Assembly (NCBI GenBank): GCA_945829235.1
Contig: CALZUA010000012.1
Location: 1 to 64,000, forward strand
Source of the DNA: an uncultured Clostridia bacterium
Lineage (GTDB): Bacteria > Bacillota > Clostridia > Oscillospirales > Ruminococcaceae
Direction of reading: 5' to 3'
Length of the DNA stretch: 64,000 nucleotides
In this document: in pieces, positions 1 through 9,592 of the stretch
How positions within the stretch are numbered: the first letter of the stretch is position 1
Layout: each line of letters opens with the position of its first letter
The notes under the pieces: model-generated
What the model saw: the letters and a program-made list of their open reading frames with translations, nothing else
Databases searched by the model: none
Told to the model about the DNA's origin: nothing
Position numbers and translations under genes: made by a program

Positions 1-683
1 TCCTCGCCCTCGATTTTGTACATCATCGCGTCCATTTCCGCAAAGCTCATAACGCCGGTAACTACGTTCGAGCGAATCATATACGGCGGAATGCAGTAGG
101 TGAAGCCGCGGTCAATCATAAAATCTCTCGCGTAGGAGAGGCAAGCGGAATGCAGTCTTGCGATGTCGCCCATAAGATAGTAGAAACCGTTTCCGGCAAC
201 CTTTCTCGCGCTGTCGAGGTCGATACCGTTCAGCTTCTCCATAATCTCACTGTGATACGGAATTTCAAAATCCGGCACAACCGGCTCGCCGTACTTCTTG
301 ATTTCAACATTCTCGCTGTCGTCCTTGCCTATCGGAACAGACGGGTCGATGATGTTCGGAATGGTCATCATAATCTTGGTGATTTTCTCGGCAAGCTCGC
401 CCTGCTTTGCTTCAATCTGCTTCTGCTCCTCGGCAAACTCGGCAACCTTTGCCTTAACCTGCTCTGCTTCGTCCTTTTTGCCCTGTGCCATAAGCGCGCC
501 GATTTGCTTGGAATACTTATTTCTCTCGGCACGCAGAAACTCCATTCTCTGAATGGACTTGCGGTTTTCCGCGTCAAGCTCGATTACCTCGTCAACCAGC
601 GGAAGCTTCTCGTCCTGAAACTTTTTCTTGATGTTCTCCTTAACCGCGTCGGGGTTCTCTCTCAAAAATTTAATGTCTATCAT
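1..683 (-). CDS. serS: Seryl-tRNA synthetase, N-terminal part (cut by window edge)
   Basis: The first 227 residues of a class II seryl-tRNA synthetase, which charges tRNA-Ser in the cytoplasm. It opens MIDIKFLRENPD and carries the long antiparallel coiled-coil arm (about residues 30-105, rich in E/K/Q) that grips the tRNA-Ser variable arm. This is followed by the linker IPNIIDPSVPIG and the start of the catalytic domain. Class II motifs 2 and 3 lie beyond the window. The ATG at 683 is preceded by an AAGGAG-type site. It is the last gene of the minus-strand run after parB, with only about 65 bp between them and no visible terminator, so read-through from the parAB operon is plausible. Identity is clear from the arm and opening. 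Confidence 0.93.
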   Translation of the reverse strand, partial: MIDIKFLRENPDAVKENIKKKFQDEKLPLVDEVIELDAENRKSIQRMEFLRAERNKYSKQIGALMAQGKKDEAEQVKAKVAEFAEEQKQIEAKQGELAEKITKIMMTIPNIIDPSVPIGKDDSENVEIKKYGEPVVPDFEIPYHSEIMEKLNGIDLDSARKVAGNGFYYLMGDIARLHSACLSYARDFMIDRGFTYCIPPYMIRSNVVTGVMSFAEMDAMMYKIEGE

Positions 684-748
684 TGTTTTTTCTCCTTTTG
701 CTTTTCAGCATTTATTATTCGCGTTGATTTGTTCAACTGCGCGATTTG

Positions 749-1594
749 TTAGTTAAAATACTTGACGATTCCCTCAAGCTGTTCCTTATCGGAAAAGTCG
801 ATTTGCAGAACATTTCCGCTCTTGTTCTCGGAAATGCGAACCTTTGTCCCGAGGAGTTCCGACAAGCTGACCTCGATTTCCGTGTAATACGAAAGCCGCG
901 GTTTCAGTTCCTTTTTATCCTTTTCCTCCTCAAGCCGCGCGGCTTCGCGCTTCGCGATTGCCTCAACCTGCCGCACGGAAAGCTCGCCTTCCGCCGCCTT
1001 GTGAGCAAGCTCGGTCATAAGTGCCGCGTCTTTGACCTTTTTCAGCGCCTTGCAATGTCCCGCGGACAAGCTCCCGTTTCGCAACAGCTCTTGCACACCG
1101 TTCGGCAACGCAAGCAGTCCGAGCGAATTTGCCACGGACGAACGCGCTTTTCCGAGCACCTGCGCGAGTTTATCCTGCGTAATTCCAAACCTGTCGATAA
1201 GCTCCTTGTAACCGAGCGCTTCTTCAATCGGGTTGAGGTTTTCGCGCTGGAGGTTCTCAATCATTGCGATTTGCATTGCCTGTTCATCGGACAAATCATC
1301 GCGGATTATCACGGGAATTTCCGATAACCCAGCCATTTTCGCCGCTCTCCAACGGCGTTCACCCGCGATTATCATATAATTTCCCGCCGCAATTGAGCGC
1401 ACAATCAGCGGTTGCAAAACGCCGTGCTCGGTTATCGAATCGGCAAGCTGTTTGAGCGTTTCGTTGTTGAAGCTCTTACGCGGTTGATTTTTGTTCGGTT
1501 CAATCTCGCTTATCCGCAATGTTGAAACGCCCTCAGAGCCGATGTTGTTGTCAAAAAACAACTCGTCAAAGCTACTTTCAGTCTTTCGTGCCAT
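749..1594 (-). CDS. parB: Chromosome partitioning protein ParB (Spo0J)
   Basis: A 281-residue CTP-dependent parS-binding clamp. Visible features are the NQPRK box, the CTPase signature GERRWRAAK (about residues 78-86), [14 protein letters not shown], the helix-turn-helix region ([20 protein letters not shown]) that reads parS, and a C-terminal dimerisation segment ending VKYFN. Its start overlaps the parA stop by 17 bp, so the two are translationally coupled, as in soj-spo0J of Bacillus. Partner sites in this window are the palindrome at 6040-6055 and the two variants at 2458-2511. It is the closer match to Spo0J of the two ParB-like proteins here, because it follows parA directly. Confidence 0.95.
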   Translation of the reverse strand: MARKTESSFDELFFDNNIGSEGVSTLRISEIEPNKNQPRKSFNNETLKQLADSITEHGVLQPLIVRSIAAGNYMIIAGERRWRAAKMAGLSEIPVIIRDDLSDEQAMQIAMIENLQRENLNPIEEALGYKELIDRFGITQDKLAQVLGKARSSVANSLGLLALPNGVQELLRNGSLSAGHCKALKKVKDAALMTELAHKAAEGELSVRQVEAIAKREAARLEEEKDKKELKPRLSYYTEIEVSLSELLGTKVRISENKSGNVLQIDFSDKEQLEGIVKYFN

Positions 1595-2375
1595 CTGCTT
1601 TCTCCCTCTCGCGAATTTTCGCCAAAATCTCCTTTGAAAGACGTATGTAAGCGTCCGCGCCTTTTGAGTTTTTGTCGAACGTTATAATCGGTTCACCGTG
1701 GCTCTGTGCCTCGGAAATGCGGACGTTACGCGGAATTTCCGTCCTGAAAATCGCGCGTTTATCGAAATTCTTCTTGATTTCGTTCTTAATCTCGTTGCTC
1801 GACAACAGCCGCTTGTCCAGCATCGTGAAGACGATTCCCATTATGTTTATGTTCGGGTTGAACTTGTGCTTAATATTTTTGATGGTGTACATCAGCTGTG
1901 CAAGTCCCTCGAGCGCGAAATGCTCGCAAACCATCGGCACGATTATGGTATCGCACGCGACGAGCGTGTTTACGGCAAGCACACCGAGCGACGGCAGGCT
2001 GTCGATGATGACGATATCGTAGTCGTCCTTGACCTGCAAAACTGCCTTGCGGAGCTGATAATTTTTCTGCTCCATATTGGTGAGCGCAGGCTCTGCGTCG
2101 CACAATTTTGATGTTGACGGCAAAATCCAGACGTTTTTGCTCTCGGTCTTGATGATTGCCTCCTGCGGACGGATTTTCCCGATAACAACCTCATAAGATG
2201 TTGACTCAAGCGTTTTTTTCTTAATTCCGAAGCCTGTTGTCGAGTTGCCCTGCGGGTCGAAGTCAATCAGCAGTACTTTTTTCCCGAGCGCGCCCAGCCC
2301 CGCGGCGATATTGACGGAAGTTGTTGTCTTTCCGACGCCGCCCTTCTGGTTTACCACGCCGATAACAATTCCCAA
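1578..2375 (-). CDS. parA: Chromosome partitioning ATPase ParA (Soj)
   Basis: A 265-residue deviant Walker ATPase that binds DNA non-specifically when ATP-bound and is stimulated by ParB. In Bacillus it also regulates DnaA. The N-terminal KGGVGKTTTSVNIAAGL is the deviant Walker A loop with its signature lysine, IDFDPQGNSTTGF is Walker A', and DIVIIDSLPSLG is Walker B. Length is typical. The start is ATG at 2375, with GGGGGA about 8 bases upstream. A TATACT -10 box lies at 2412-2417 (minus sense), but I see only a weak -35. The mirror-image parS variants at 2458-2511 lie just upstream, so ParB/Noc occupancy could affect this promoter. Confidence 0.96.
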   Translation of the reverse strand: MGIVIGVVNQKGGVGKTTTSVNIAAGLGALGKKVLLIDFDPQGNSTTGFGIKKKTLESTSYEVVIGKIRPQEAIIKTESKNVWILPSTSKLCDAEPALTNMEQKNYQLRKAVLQVKDDYDIVIIDSLPSLGVLAVNTLVACDTIIVPMVCEHFALEGLAQLMYTIKNIKHKFNPNINIMGIVFTMLDKRLLSSNEIKNEIKKNFDKRAIFRTEIPRNVRISEAQSHGEPIITFDKNSKGADAYIRLSKEILAKIREREKADGTKD

Positions 2376-2457
2376 GGATATTCCCCCTTTTTTCGATAAT
2401 CTTACCTTTCTAGTATATCACACTTTTGCCGAAAAATAAAGCCCTTTTTACAAAAAA

Positions 2458-2473
2458 TGTTCCACGAGGAACA
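2458..2473. promoter_or_regulatory. parS-like site 1 (TGTTCCACGAGGAACA)
   Basis: A 16-bp site differing from the perfect palindrome TGTTCCACGTGGAACA at one central base (T to A). It lies upstream of parA and downstream of noc. The site at 2496 is its exact reverse complement. Likely bound by ParB or by the Noc paralogue; which one is not decidable by eye. Confidence 0.75.
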
Positions 2474-2495
2474 ATTTCGACATTTTAACCGAAAA

Positions 2496-2511
2496 TGTTC
2501 CTCGTGGAACA
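2496..2511. promoter_or_regulatory. parS-like site 2 (TGTTCCTCGTGGAACA)
   Basis: The exact reverse complement of the site at 2458-2473, with 22 bp between the two. Each site is asymmetric only in its centre, so the pair forms a head-to-head arrangement. This geometry is unusual for parS, which is normally symmetric. Confidence 0.75.
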
Positions 2512-2535
2512 ATTATTCTATACATTATTATATAT

Positions 2536-3351
2536 TCAGATGTTTATCGGAAATCTTATCGTGTATTCGTAGAATTTCTCCGACTTTTCCGTAGAAAGCT
2601 CGCAAGGAATTTTGTCCTCGCGAATACGCTTGATAAGCGCGTTGAGCGAGTTCATATACAACCTCGGCGGCGCGACAAAATGAATCGCGGACTTAGCACG
2701 CCGCTTTTCCTTTTGAGGAACACCATCGAGAAGCTTATTAACTAGCTCCTCCGTTTGTTCAATATTCAGATGCCGCGAAACCACGGTTTCAATAGCATTC
2801 TTTCTCAGACGAGAATCGTCAATCCGCACAAGCGCTCTCGCTTGCCTTTCGGACAAATTTCCCGTCACCAAAAGCCGTTTTTCCGCATCGGTGAACCGCA
2901 AAAGCCTAAGCTTGTTGGCAATCGTAGACTGCGCTTTTCCAAGCCTTTCGGCGGCAACCTCCTGCGTCATTCCGTAAAAATCGATGAGCTTCTCGATAGC
3001 AAGCGCTTCCTCAAAATAGCTCAAATCCTTACGCTGAATGTTCTCGATAAGTGCAAGCACCGCTGATTGTTCCTCGTCAACGTTCATCACAATGCAGGGA
3101 ATTTCGGACAAACCGGCAAGCTTAGCGGCACGCGTTCTTCGCTCGCCGCTGATAATCTCGTACACCGCGCCGTTTTTTCTCACGCACACTGGTTGCAAAA
3201 TCCCGTTCTCTCGGATACTCAGAGCAAGCGATTGAAGCTCCTCGTCCGAAAACTCAACTCTCGGTTGCGAGCGATTTGGCACAACGAGCGAAATATCGAC
3301 CATGATAACCTGTGCCGCAACCTTTTCCTTAGCTTTAAACAATCCGTTCAT
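2536..3351 (-). CDS. noc: Nucleoid occlusion protein Noc-like (second ParB family protein)
   Basis: A second ParB/Spo0J-family protein, 271 residues. It shares the NRSQPR box, the GERRTRAAKL CTPase motif, ENIQRKDLSYFEEA and the helix-turn-helix (EVAAERLGKAQSTIANKLR). Its C-terminal half differs from ParB and its place directly after rsmG matches noc of Firmicutes, where Noc binds DNA and membrane and blocks septation over the nucleoid. The start chosen is MNGLFKAKE at 3351. GGGGAGG sits 8 bases before it, and the ten codons further upstream contain that site. The short amphipathic MNGLFKAKE resembles the membrane-targeting helix of Noc. A simple ParB duplicate is the alternative. Confidence 0.85.
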   Translation of the reverse strand: MNGLFKAKEKVAAQVIMVDISLVVPNRSQPRVEFSDEELQSLALSIRENGILQPVCVRKNGAVYEIISGERRTRAAKLAGLSEIPCIVMNVDEEQSAVLALIENIQRKDLSYFEEALAIEKLIDFYGMTQEVAAERLGKAQSTIANKLRLLRFTDAEKRLLVTGNLSERQARALVRIDDSRLRKNAIETVVSRHLNIEQTEELVNKLLDGVPQKEKRRAKSAIHFVAPPRLYMNSLNALIKRIREDKIPCELSTEKSEKFYEYTIRFPINI

Positions 3352-3455
3352 AAAAATATCCTCCCCATGTTTTTTCTTCATTGTAACACGAGGAGGAAAT
3401 AATTTCCAGTTTGAAATATCGCATTTTTTGCTAAATTAAAAGCAAAATCAACATT

Positions 3456-4154
3456 TTACAACGGCTTTTTCGAGATATTTGCAAAGCTTCGCGGATATTT
3501 TGTCGGAGTTTGCGAAATCTTTTTGACAACAACGAGCCGCCTGTCATCGCCGCACGGGAGTTTGTAATCAACAGTTTTATCAAGCTCACCGCCGAGCGTT
3601 TTTATCGCGTTTTTCGCCAAATCAACATTCTCGTTCAACGTTTTAAGAGCGATAAAACGACCGCCTTTTTTCACGAACGGCAAGCAAAATTCTGTTAAAA
3701 CGGGCAATGCCGAAACAGCCCGCGCGGTTGAAAAATCATACTTTTCGCGGCGCTCTCGACCAAGCTCCTCGGCGCGTGCGTGAACGATTTCAGCCTTAAT
3801 TTCGAGCTTTTCGCACACCTTTTCAAGATAAACACAACGCTTCTGCAAGCTGTCGCAAAGCGTTCCTTTCAAGTCATCGCGCCAAATCAAAAGCGGGAGT
3901 GACGGAAAACCCGCGCCTGTTCCCACGTCAATAAAGCTTGATTTTTCGGGAATTTCGAACATTGAAAACGGCAAAACGCTGTCGATGAAATGCTTCTCGA
4001 CAATCTCGTTGAAATCGGTAATCCGCGTTAAATTCACGATTTTGTTGTATTCAAGCATAAAATCCGAGAGCGCCGCCAGCTTTTCCGCCTTGTCAAGCGT
4101 GAGTTCAAGACCTGCATTGCGAAACGCCTCGACAATATATTCGGAGTTAATCAT
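3456..4154 (-). CDS. rsmG: 16S rRNA (guanine527-N7)-methyltransferase RsmG
   Basis: A 232-residue AdoMet-dependent methyltransferase acting on G527 of 16S rRNA. The AdoMet loop is [15 protein letters not shown] (about residues 71-85). The upstream LTRITD and KHFIDS blocks and the later [10 protein letters not shown] and GGRFIALK segments are family hallmarks. It overlaps the mnmG stop by 8 bp, the classic mnmG-rsmG coupling (gidA-gidB). Length is normal. Confidence 0.97.
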   Translation of the reverse strand: MINSEYIVEAFRNAGLELTLDKAEKLAALSDFMLEYNKIVNLTRITDFNEIVEKHFIDSVLPFSMFEIPEKSSFIDVGTGAGFPSLPLLIWRDDLKGTLCDSLQKRCVYLEKVCEKLEIKAEIVHARAEELGRERREKYDFSTARAVSALPVLTEFCLPFVKKGGRFIALKTLNENVDLAKNAIKTLGGELDKTVDYKLPCGDDRRLVVVKKISQTPTKYPRSFANISKKPL

Positions 4155-6027
4155 TTTTACCGCCTTTCCCCGCCAGCCAAATCAGCAAAACCGACACGTC
4201 CGCGGGATTTACACCCGAGATTCGCCCGGCTTGCCCGACATTCAACGGCTTGTGCTTGTTCAGCTTTTCCTGCGCCTCGAGCCGCAAGCCCTTGATTGTG
4301 CGATAATCAATATCGCTCGGTAACGCCTTTTGCTCCAGCTTCCGCGCTTTTTCAATCTGCTCAGCCTGTATTTTGATGTAACCGGCGTATTTCAGCTCAA
4401 TTTCCAGCCGATTTATAAGCGAAATTTTCAGCTTCGGACGCTCCGTATCAAATTTCTCAAAATCGGTATAAGCAAGTTGCGGTCGCTTTAGCAATTCGAA
4501 CAACCTGATTCCCGCAAAAATCGGCGTTGTTCCCTTCTCGACAAGCATTTTGTTCAACTCATCTGTCGGGTGAATGGTAACTTTTTTTATCCTCTCCAGC
4601 TCGCTTCGGAATAACCTGTCGTCCTCCAGAAATCGCTCCCAGCGTTCCTCGGAAACAAGCCCAACCTCGTGACCGAGCGGGAGAAGCCTTTCCGGCGCGT
4701 TGTCCTGCCGCAAAATCAAGCGAAACTCACTGCGCGAAGTCATCATTCGGTACGGCTCGTTGCAACCCTTTGTCACCAAATCGTCAATAAGGGTTCCGAT
4801 ATAACTCGTTGACCGCTCGAGAATAACGGGCGATTTTCCTTGAATTTTGCGCGCCGCGTTAATTCCCGCAACAATTCCCTGCGCCGCCGCTTCCTCGTAG
4901 CCCGATGTGCAGTTAAACTGACCCGCGCCGTAAAGTCCGCTGATTTTCTTAAACTCAAGCGTCGGCAAAAGCTCCAGCGGGTCGCAACAGTCGTACTCAA
5001 TTGCATAAGCCGGCCGCATAATCTCAACGTGCTCCAAACCCTTTATCGTGCGCAAAAACTTGATTTGCACGTCCTCGGGAAGCGAGCTGGACATTCCCTG
5101 CAAATAGCACTCGTCCGTATCCAACCCCATCGGCTCAACGAAAAGCTGGTGCCGCTCCTTGTCGCGAAACCGGACAATTTTGTCCTCAATACTCGGACAA
5201 TAGCGCGGTCCAACACCCTCAATTCTCCCCGAATACAGCGGCGACCTGTCGAGATTTTCGAGAATAATCCGATGCGTTTCGGCGTTGGTGTAAGTCACCC
5301 AGCAATCCGCTTGGTTCTTCATCTCGGCGGTGTTGTCGAATGCAAACGGCATAATTTCATCATCACCGCTCTGCTTCTCCATAACCGAAAAGTCAACCGA
5401 CCGCCGATGAACGCGCGCGGGAGTGCCCGTCTTAAACCGCCTCATCGACAACCCGAGCTTTTTCAAACACTCGGTAAGCTCTGTTGACGGGAGAACGTTG
5501 TCAGGTCCCGCCGCATAGTTCAGCTCACCAATATGGATTTTCCCGTTCAAATAAGTACCCGTGGTAATAATCGCCGCCTTGCACGGATAAACCGCACCGA
5601 GCTTAGTACGAACAGCCACAATTTTTCCGTCCTCAACGTCAACGGCCGTCACCTCACCCTGCTTGATAAACAGATTTTCCTGATTTTCAAGCGTCTGCTT
5701 CATATAAGCGTGATATTTCACGCGGTCCGATTGCACGCGCAGACTATGAACCGCAGGGCCTTTCCCCCTGTTCAAAATACGCGATTGAATAAAGGTTGCG
5801 TCTGCGGCTCTGCCCATTTCCCCGCCGAGCGCGTCAATTTCGCAGACAATCTGCCCTTTTGCCGAGCCGCCGATACACGGATTGCACGGCATATTCGCGA
5901 TACAGTCGAGCGAGAGCGTAAAAATCGCTGTTTTCAGCCCGAGCCGTGCCGCCGCAAGAGCCGCCTCGCAACCCGCGTGTCCCGCTCCGATAACGCAGAC
6001 ATCGTATTCTTCCAAAGTATAATTCAT
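4147..6027 (-). CDS. mnmG: tRNA uridine-5-carboxymethylaminomethyl modification enzyme MnmG
   Basis: A 626-residue FAD enzyme that works with MnmE to modify U34 of certain tRNAs. The N-terminal dinucleotide motif is [56 protein letters not shown] and the C-terminal helical domain ending in [12 protein letters not shown] are all family signatures. The partner mnmE, usually just upstream, is not adjacent; gyrA is. A perfect parS lies 12 bp before the start codon. In Bacillus this gene sits between mnmE and rsmG in the jag-side operon, so here it has been moved to the gyrase side. Confidence 0.97.
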   Translation of the reverse strand: MNYTLEEYDVCVIGAGHAGCEAALAAARLGLKTAIFTLSLDCIANMPCNPCIGGSAKGQIVCEIDALGGEMGRAADATFIQSRILNRGKGPAVHSLRVQSDRVKYHAYMKQTLENQENLFIKQGEVTAVDVEDGKIVAVRTKLGAVYPCKAAIITTGTYLNGKIHIGELNYAAGPDNVLPSTELTECLKKLGLSMRRFKTGTPARVHRRSVDFSVMEKQSGDDEIMPFAFDNTAEMKNQADCWVTYTNAETHRIILENLDRSPLYSGRIEGVGPRYCPSIEDKIVRFRDKERHQLFVEPMGLDTDECYLQGMSSSLPEDVQIKFLRTIKGLEHVEIMRPAYAIEYDCCDPLELLPTLEFKKISGLYGAGQFNCTSGYEEAAAQGIVAGINAARKIQGKSPVILERSTSYIGTLIDDLVTKGCNEPYRMMTSRSEFRLILRQDNAPERLLPLGHEVGLVSEERWERFLEDDRLFRSELERIKKVTIHPTDELNKMLVEKGTTPIFAGIRLFELLKRPQLAYTDFEKFDTERPKLKISLINRLEIELKYAGYIKIQAEQIEKARKLEQKALPSDIDYRTIKGLRLEAQEKLNKHKPLNVGQAGRISGVNPADVSVLLIWLAGKGGKND

Positions 6028-6039
6028 TTTCTCTCCGTT

Positions 6040-6055
6040 TGTTCCACGTGGAACA
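6040..6055. promoter_or_regulatory. parS centromere-like site (perfect palindrome)
   Basis: TGTTCCACGTGGAACA, a 16-bp perfect palindrome matching the bacterial parS consensus. It lies in the 79-bp gap between gyrA and mnmG, about 9 kb from the dnaA-dnaN unwinding module. ParB (749-1594) is expected to load here. Confidence 0.9.
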
Positions 6056-6068
6056 TATTTCTACAAAG

Positions 6069-6098
6069 TTTTTCCCGAACGATAAGGTTCGGGAAAAA
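6069..6098. terminator. Bidirectional hairpin between gyrA and mnmG
   Basis: A 12-bp perfect stem (TTTTTCCCGAAC with its complement) around a 6-base loop, GATAAG. On the minus strand the stem ends in U-rich sequence directly after the gyrA stop, so it is a Rho-independent terminator for gyrA. Confidence 0.8.
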
Positions 6099-6106
6099 TT
6101 ATTCGG

Positions 6107-8725
6107 TTAACTCTCGGAGTTGTCCTCTCCGCTTTCTTCTTCATCATCAACAGGCTCGTCCGGCTCGATAACCTCAGCCGCGTCCTCAGCAAGCGAAGCC
6201 GCAACCTCCTCGTCCGAAGCCTTTTCAACCTCCTCGGTGACTTCCTCGTCATCGTGAGGAGTTCTGCTGAATGTGGCAACGCGGTCTGTTGCGCCGAGCC
6301 GCATTACGCGAACACCCGAAGCGGTTCTTCCCATAACGCGCAAATCGTTCGCGCGTATCCTAATCAGAACGCCTTCCGCGCTTATCAAAATGACATCATC
6401 GTCCGGACCAAGCGTGCGGATACCGATAACAGTGCCCTTTTCCTCGCTTACGGGGTAATTCTTCAAGCCCATACCGCCGCGCTTTTGCAGACGATAGCTC
6501 GAAGCCGCGCATCTTCTGCCCATACCCTTTTCGGTTACGGTGAGAATTGTCGCGTTCTCGTCAAAAATCTTGGTTGCGCCGACAATAAAATCATCTTCGC
6601 GCAACTTAATCGCACGAACACCGCGCGCGGTTCTTCCCATAACGCGGATATCGTTCTCGTCAAAGCGGATAGCAAAACCGTTTCGCGTTGCCGCCATAAC
6701 AGTGCAGTCGCCTTCGGTCAAGAACCCGCCGGCAATCTCGTCCCCGTCATTGAGCGAAATTGCTCTTAAACCGCCTTTTCTCACGTTCTTGAACTCGGAC
6801 AGCCTCGTGCGCTTAACAAGACCGTTTTTGGTAAGACAGATGAAAAATTTATTTTCCGCGAAATCCATTGTGGTCATCATTGCGGCAACCTTTTCGTCCT
6901 CGGCGAGCTGAAGCAAATTCACGATATTCATACCGCGCGACTGCTTACTACCCTCGGGAACTTGGTAGCACTTCAAGCGGAACATATTGCCCTTATTTGT
7001 GATAAAGAGAATATTTTCGTGGCTTGAGGAGATGAACATACTGTCCACAAAATCCTCGTCACGTTGCTTCATACCCGAAACACCGCGTCCGCCGCGCTTC
7101 TGGATATTGTACACCTCGGCGGGCTGGCGCTTGATGTAACCCATATTCGTGAAGGTAACAACGCAGTCTTCCTCGGGAATCAAGTCCTCGATATCAACCT
7201 CGCCGCTTACCGGCTCGATAGACGTTCTTCTCTCGTCACCGTACTTTTTCTTGATAACGGAAAGCTCATCTCCGATAAGGTGAAGCATCTTCGAGTTATC
7301 CGAAAGGAGTTCTTCCATTTTCTTGATAAGCTCACGCTTTTCGAGAAGCTCGTCCTCAATCTTGCTCTTTTCCATACCGGTCAACGCGCCGAGTCGCATC
7401 TGAACGATAGCCTCAGCCTGTTCCTCTGAAAGCGAGTAGGTGTGCGCGGAGAAAAATCCCGTCTGCGAAACATCGATGTTCTGGAAGCGTTCAATCAAGC
7501 GTTCCTTGCCCTCGGGGATAGTTTTGGAGCTTCTCAAAATCGCGATAACCTCGTCAATGAAGTCAATCGCAATCAAAAATCCCTCAAGTATATGCTCGCG
7601 CTCTTTTGCCTTGTCGAGGTCAAACTTTGTTCTTCTGGTAACAACGTCAACCTGATGATTGAGATAATGCGTGAGCATATCCCGAAGCGTGAGCGTTTTC
7701 GGCTCACCGTTGATGAGCGCAATCATAATAACGCCGACAGTATCCTGCAACTGCGTGTAAGTGTAGAGCTTGTTGAGGACAACATTTGCGTTTGCGTCAC
7801 GCTTCAAATCAATGACAATTCTCATACCGTCACGGTCGGACTCATCGTTAAAAGAAGCGATACCGTCAATACGCTTATCGCGAACAAGCTCGCCGATATT
7901 CGCGAGCAACCTCGCCTTGTTGACCATATAGGGAATTTCGTTTACGATAATTCTCGTGCGGTTGTTTTCTTCAACAATATTCGCTCTGCCGCGGAGCACA
8001 ATTTTCCCGCGTCCCGTATAATAAGCCGAGCGAATACCGCTGTAACCCATAATAATACCGCCGGTCGGGAAATCCGGACCTTTGATACAGGTCATCAAAT
8101 CCTCGATAGTCGCATCGGGGTTATCGATAAGCATCAAAATCGCGTCAATAACCTCGTTCAGGTTATGCGGAGGAATATTTGTCGCCATACCGACCGCGAT
8201 ACCGTTCGAGCCGTTTACGAGGAGATTCGGAAATCTTGACGGCAAAACCACGGGTTCAAGGAGCTTGTCGTCATAGTTTGTCTGAAAATCAACAACCTTT
8301 TTGTTGATATCGGAAACCATTTCGTTTGCGATTTTCGACAAACGCGCCTCTGTATAACGGTAAGCGGCAGGCGGGTCACCGTCAATTGAACCGAAGTTTC
8401 CGTGACCGTCAATCAGCGGGTAGCGCATCGAAAACGTCTGTGCAAGACGCACAAGCGCGTCATAAACGGAAGCGTCGCCGTGGGGGTGATATTTACCGAG
8501 AACCTCGCCGACGGTGTACGCGCACTTGCGAAACGGCTTGTCCGAGGTATTTCCGGCGTCGTTCATCGTGTAAATAATTCTGCGGTGAACGGGCTTAAAG
8601 CCGTCGCGCACGTCGGGGAGCGCTCTTGAAGTAATAACCGCCATTGAGTACTCGATGAAGGATTTTTTCATCGTTTCCTCAAGGTCGATATTGTGGAGCT
8701 TTTCCAAGCTGAAATCTACGTCCAT
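6107..8725 (-). CDS. gyrA: DNA gyrase subunit A
   Basis: An 872-residue breakage-reunion subunit of DNA gyrase. The winged-helix core contains [15 protein letters not shown], the quinolone pocket [13 protein letters not shown] and the catalytic tyrosine in [12 protein letters not shown]. The C-terminal beta-propeller has the GyrA box QKRGGRG, needed for negative supercoiling, so this is gyrase A and not ParC. The tail after the propeller is long and acidic (about 40 residues, D/E rich). The position equivalent to E. coli Ser83 is alanine, as in Mycobacterium tuberculosis. The gene is separated from gyrB by one membrane-protein gene. Confidence 0.97.
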   Translation of the reverse strand: MDVDFSLEKLHNIDLEETMKKSFIEYSMAVITSRALPDVRDGFKPVHRRIIYTMNDAGNTSDKPFRKCAYTVGEVLGKYHPHGDASVYDALVRLAQTFSMRYPLIDGHGNFGSIDGDPPAAYRYTEARLSKIANEMVSDINKKVVDFQTNYDDKLLEPVVLPSRFPNLLVNGSNGIAVGMATNIPPHNLNEVIDAILMLIDNPDATIEDLMTCIKGPDFPTGGIIMGYSGIRSAYYTGRGKIVLRGRANIVEENNRTRIIVNEIPYMVNKARLLANIGELVRDKRIDGIASFNDESDRDGMRIVIDLKRDANANVVLNKLYTYTQLQDTVGVIMIALINGEPKTLTLRDMLTHYLNHQVDVVTRRTKFDLDKAKEREHILEGFLIAIDFIDEVIAILRSSKTIPEGKERLIERFQNIDVSQTGFFSAHTYSLSEEQAEAIVQMRLGALTGMEKSKIEDELLEKRELIKKMEELLSDNSKMLHLIGDELSVIKKKYGDERRTSIEPVSGEVDIEDLIPEEDCVVTFTNMGYIKRQPAEVYNIQKRGGRGVSGMKQRDEDFVDSMFISSSHENILFITNKGNMFRLKCYQVPEGSKQSRGMNIVNLLQLAEDEKVAAMMTTMDFAENKFFICLTKNGLVKRTRLSEFKNVRKGGLRAISLNDGDEIAGGFLTEGDCTVMAATRNGFAIRFDENDIRVMGRTARGVRAIKLREDDFIVGATKIFDENATILTVTEKGMGRRCAASSYRLQKRGGMGLKNYPVSEEKGTVIGIRTLGPDDDVILISAEGVLIRIRANDLRVMGRTASGVRVMRLGATDRVATFSRTPHDDEEVTEEVEKASDEEVAASLAEDAAEVIEPDEPVDDEEESGEDNSES

Positions 8726-8743
8726 TATTCCTCCTGTTTACCG

Positions 8744-9562
8744 TCAAAAATCCAAGCTCGAGAGCTTTTTTGTAAGGAACTCGCGAATTGCGGTTTGTTG
8801 TTCATCGGAAAGACAACGCCTCGGAAAGCAGTAAACCTGCCTTCTCGCGATAACCAAAAACAACGAAATATCATCTTCGAGAAAATCCAGCATATCCTCG
8901 CCGAACCTGTAAACGCATTTTATCGGCTGAAAATCTTCCTCGACATTTTCAACATCTTCCGAGTTTTCAACCTGAACCTCAGTTTTTCCCTCGTCAACCT
9001 CGGAATTTCCCTCGTCAACCTCGGTTTTATCCTCGTCAACCTCGGTGTTTACCTCGTCAACCTCGGAATTTTCCTCGTCAACCTCGGTTTTATCCTCGTC
9101 AACCTCGGTTTTTCCCTCGTCAACCTCGGAATTTTCCACGTCCTTCGTCTTGATAATCGTATCAATTTCAACACGGTCATCAAAAATCGTGCAACGATAA
9201 ACCTCGGGGTTCATTTTCATTATTGTATCAAGAACAGCTTTTCTTGTACGCTTTTTCTCGGTCAACGTAAAAAACAGCCCATACGCGCAAAACGCAAGCG
9301 CGATATACAGCACAACCTGAGTTGGATTGAACACAATCGCGGCAATTGAAGCAACGCCCAAAAACGAGTAAGCGATAATTGAAAGCTTTCCCCTTCTCGG
9401 ATAAAAATTCTTTTGCAGAATTTTAATCGCATCATCGGTTTCTTCGAGAGTATTGTCGTAGGAAAACTCGGCGATGATTTTCTGCTGTTTTTTGGCTTTT
9501 TCCTTTTTTGCAAGCTCCTCGGCTTTCAAATCGGGCAACAATCCGTTAGAAATATCAATCAC
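8744..9562 (-). CDS. YcxB-like membrane protein with an internal heptapeptide repeat
   Basis: A 272-residue protein of unknown function. There is a basic N-terminal region, two adjacent membrane segments (about residues 60-100), then a segment like the YcxB C-terminal domain that is split by a low-complexity insert. The insert is about fifty residues of EVDE-x-K/N-T/S heptads encoded by a 21-bp tandem repeat (8990-9136), very acidic. After it the domain resumes and ends in a helical tail. The gene lies between gyrB and gyrA with gaps of 18 and 30 bp, so it is co-transcribed with gyrase. A related two-membrane-helix gene occurs at 41507. The YcxB assignment rests on layout and general pattern, not on a search. 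Confidence 0.7.
   Translation of the reverse strand: MIDISNGLLPDLKAEELAKKEKAKKQQKIIAEFSYDNTLEETDDAIKILQKNFYPRRGKLSIIAYSFLGVASIAAIVFNPTQVVLYIALAFCAYGLFFTLTEKKRTRKAVLDTIMKMNPEVYRCTIFDDRVEIDTIIKTKDVENSEVDEGKTEVDEDKTEVDEENSEVDEVNTEVDEDKTEVDEGNSEVDEGKTEVQVENSEDVENVEEDFQPIKCVYRFGEDMLDFLEDDISLFLVIARRQVYCFPRRCLSDEQQTAIREFLTKKLSSLDF
8990..9136. repeat. 21-bp tandem repeat, seven units, in frame inside a gene
   Basis: The word CTCGTCAACCTCGG recurs at 8990, 9011, 9032, 9053, 9074, 9095 and 9116, exactly 21 bp apart, with the intervening 7 bases variable. The unit keeps the host frame and encodes an acidic heptapeptide. Copy number is likely to vary between strains. Confidence 0.95.
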
Positions 9563-9592
9563 CTCTTGTTAAACATCTCGTTAATCATCAAA

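Noticed and set aside
298-577. Short frames across serS and similar antisense frames in gyrA, gyrB and mnmG
   Set aside because: Shadows of the real genes, open because of codon bias; no ribosome sites or recognisable products.
3352-3381. Ten-codon upstream extension of noc
   Set aside because: It contains the GGGGAGG ribosome site used by the ATG at 3351.
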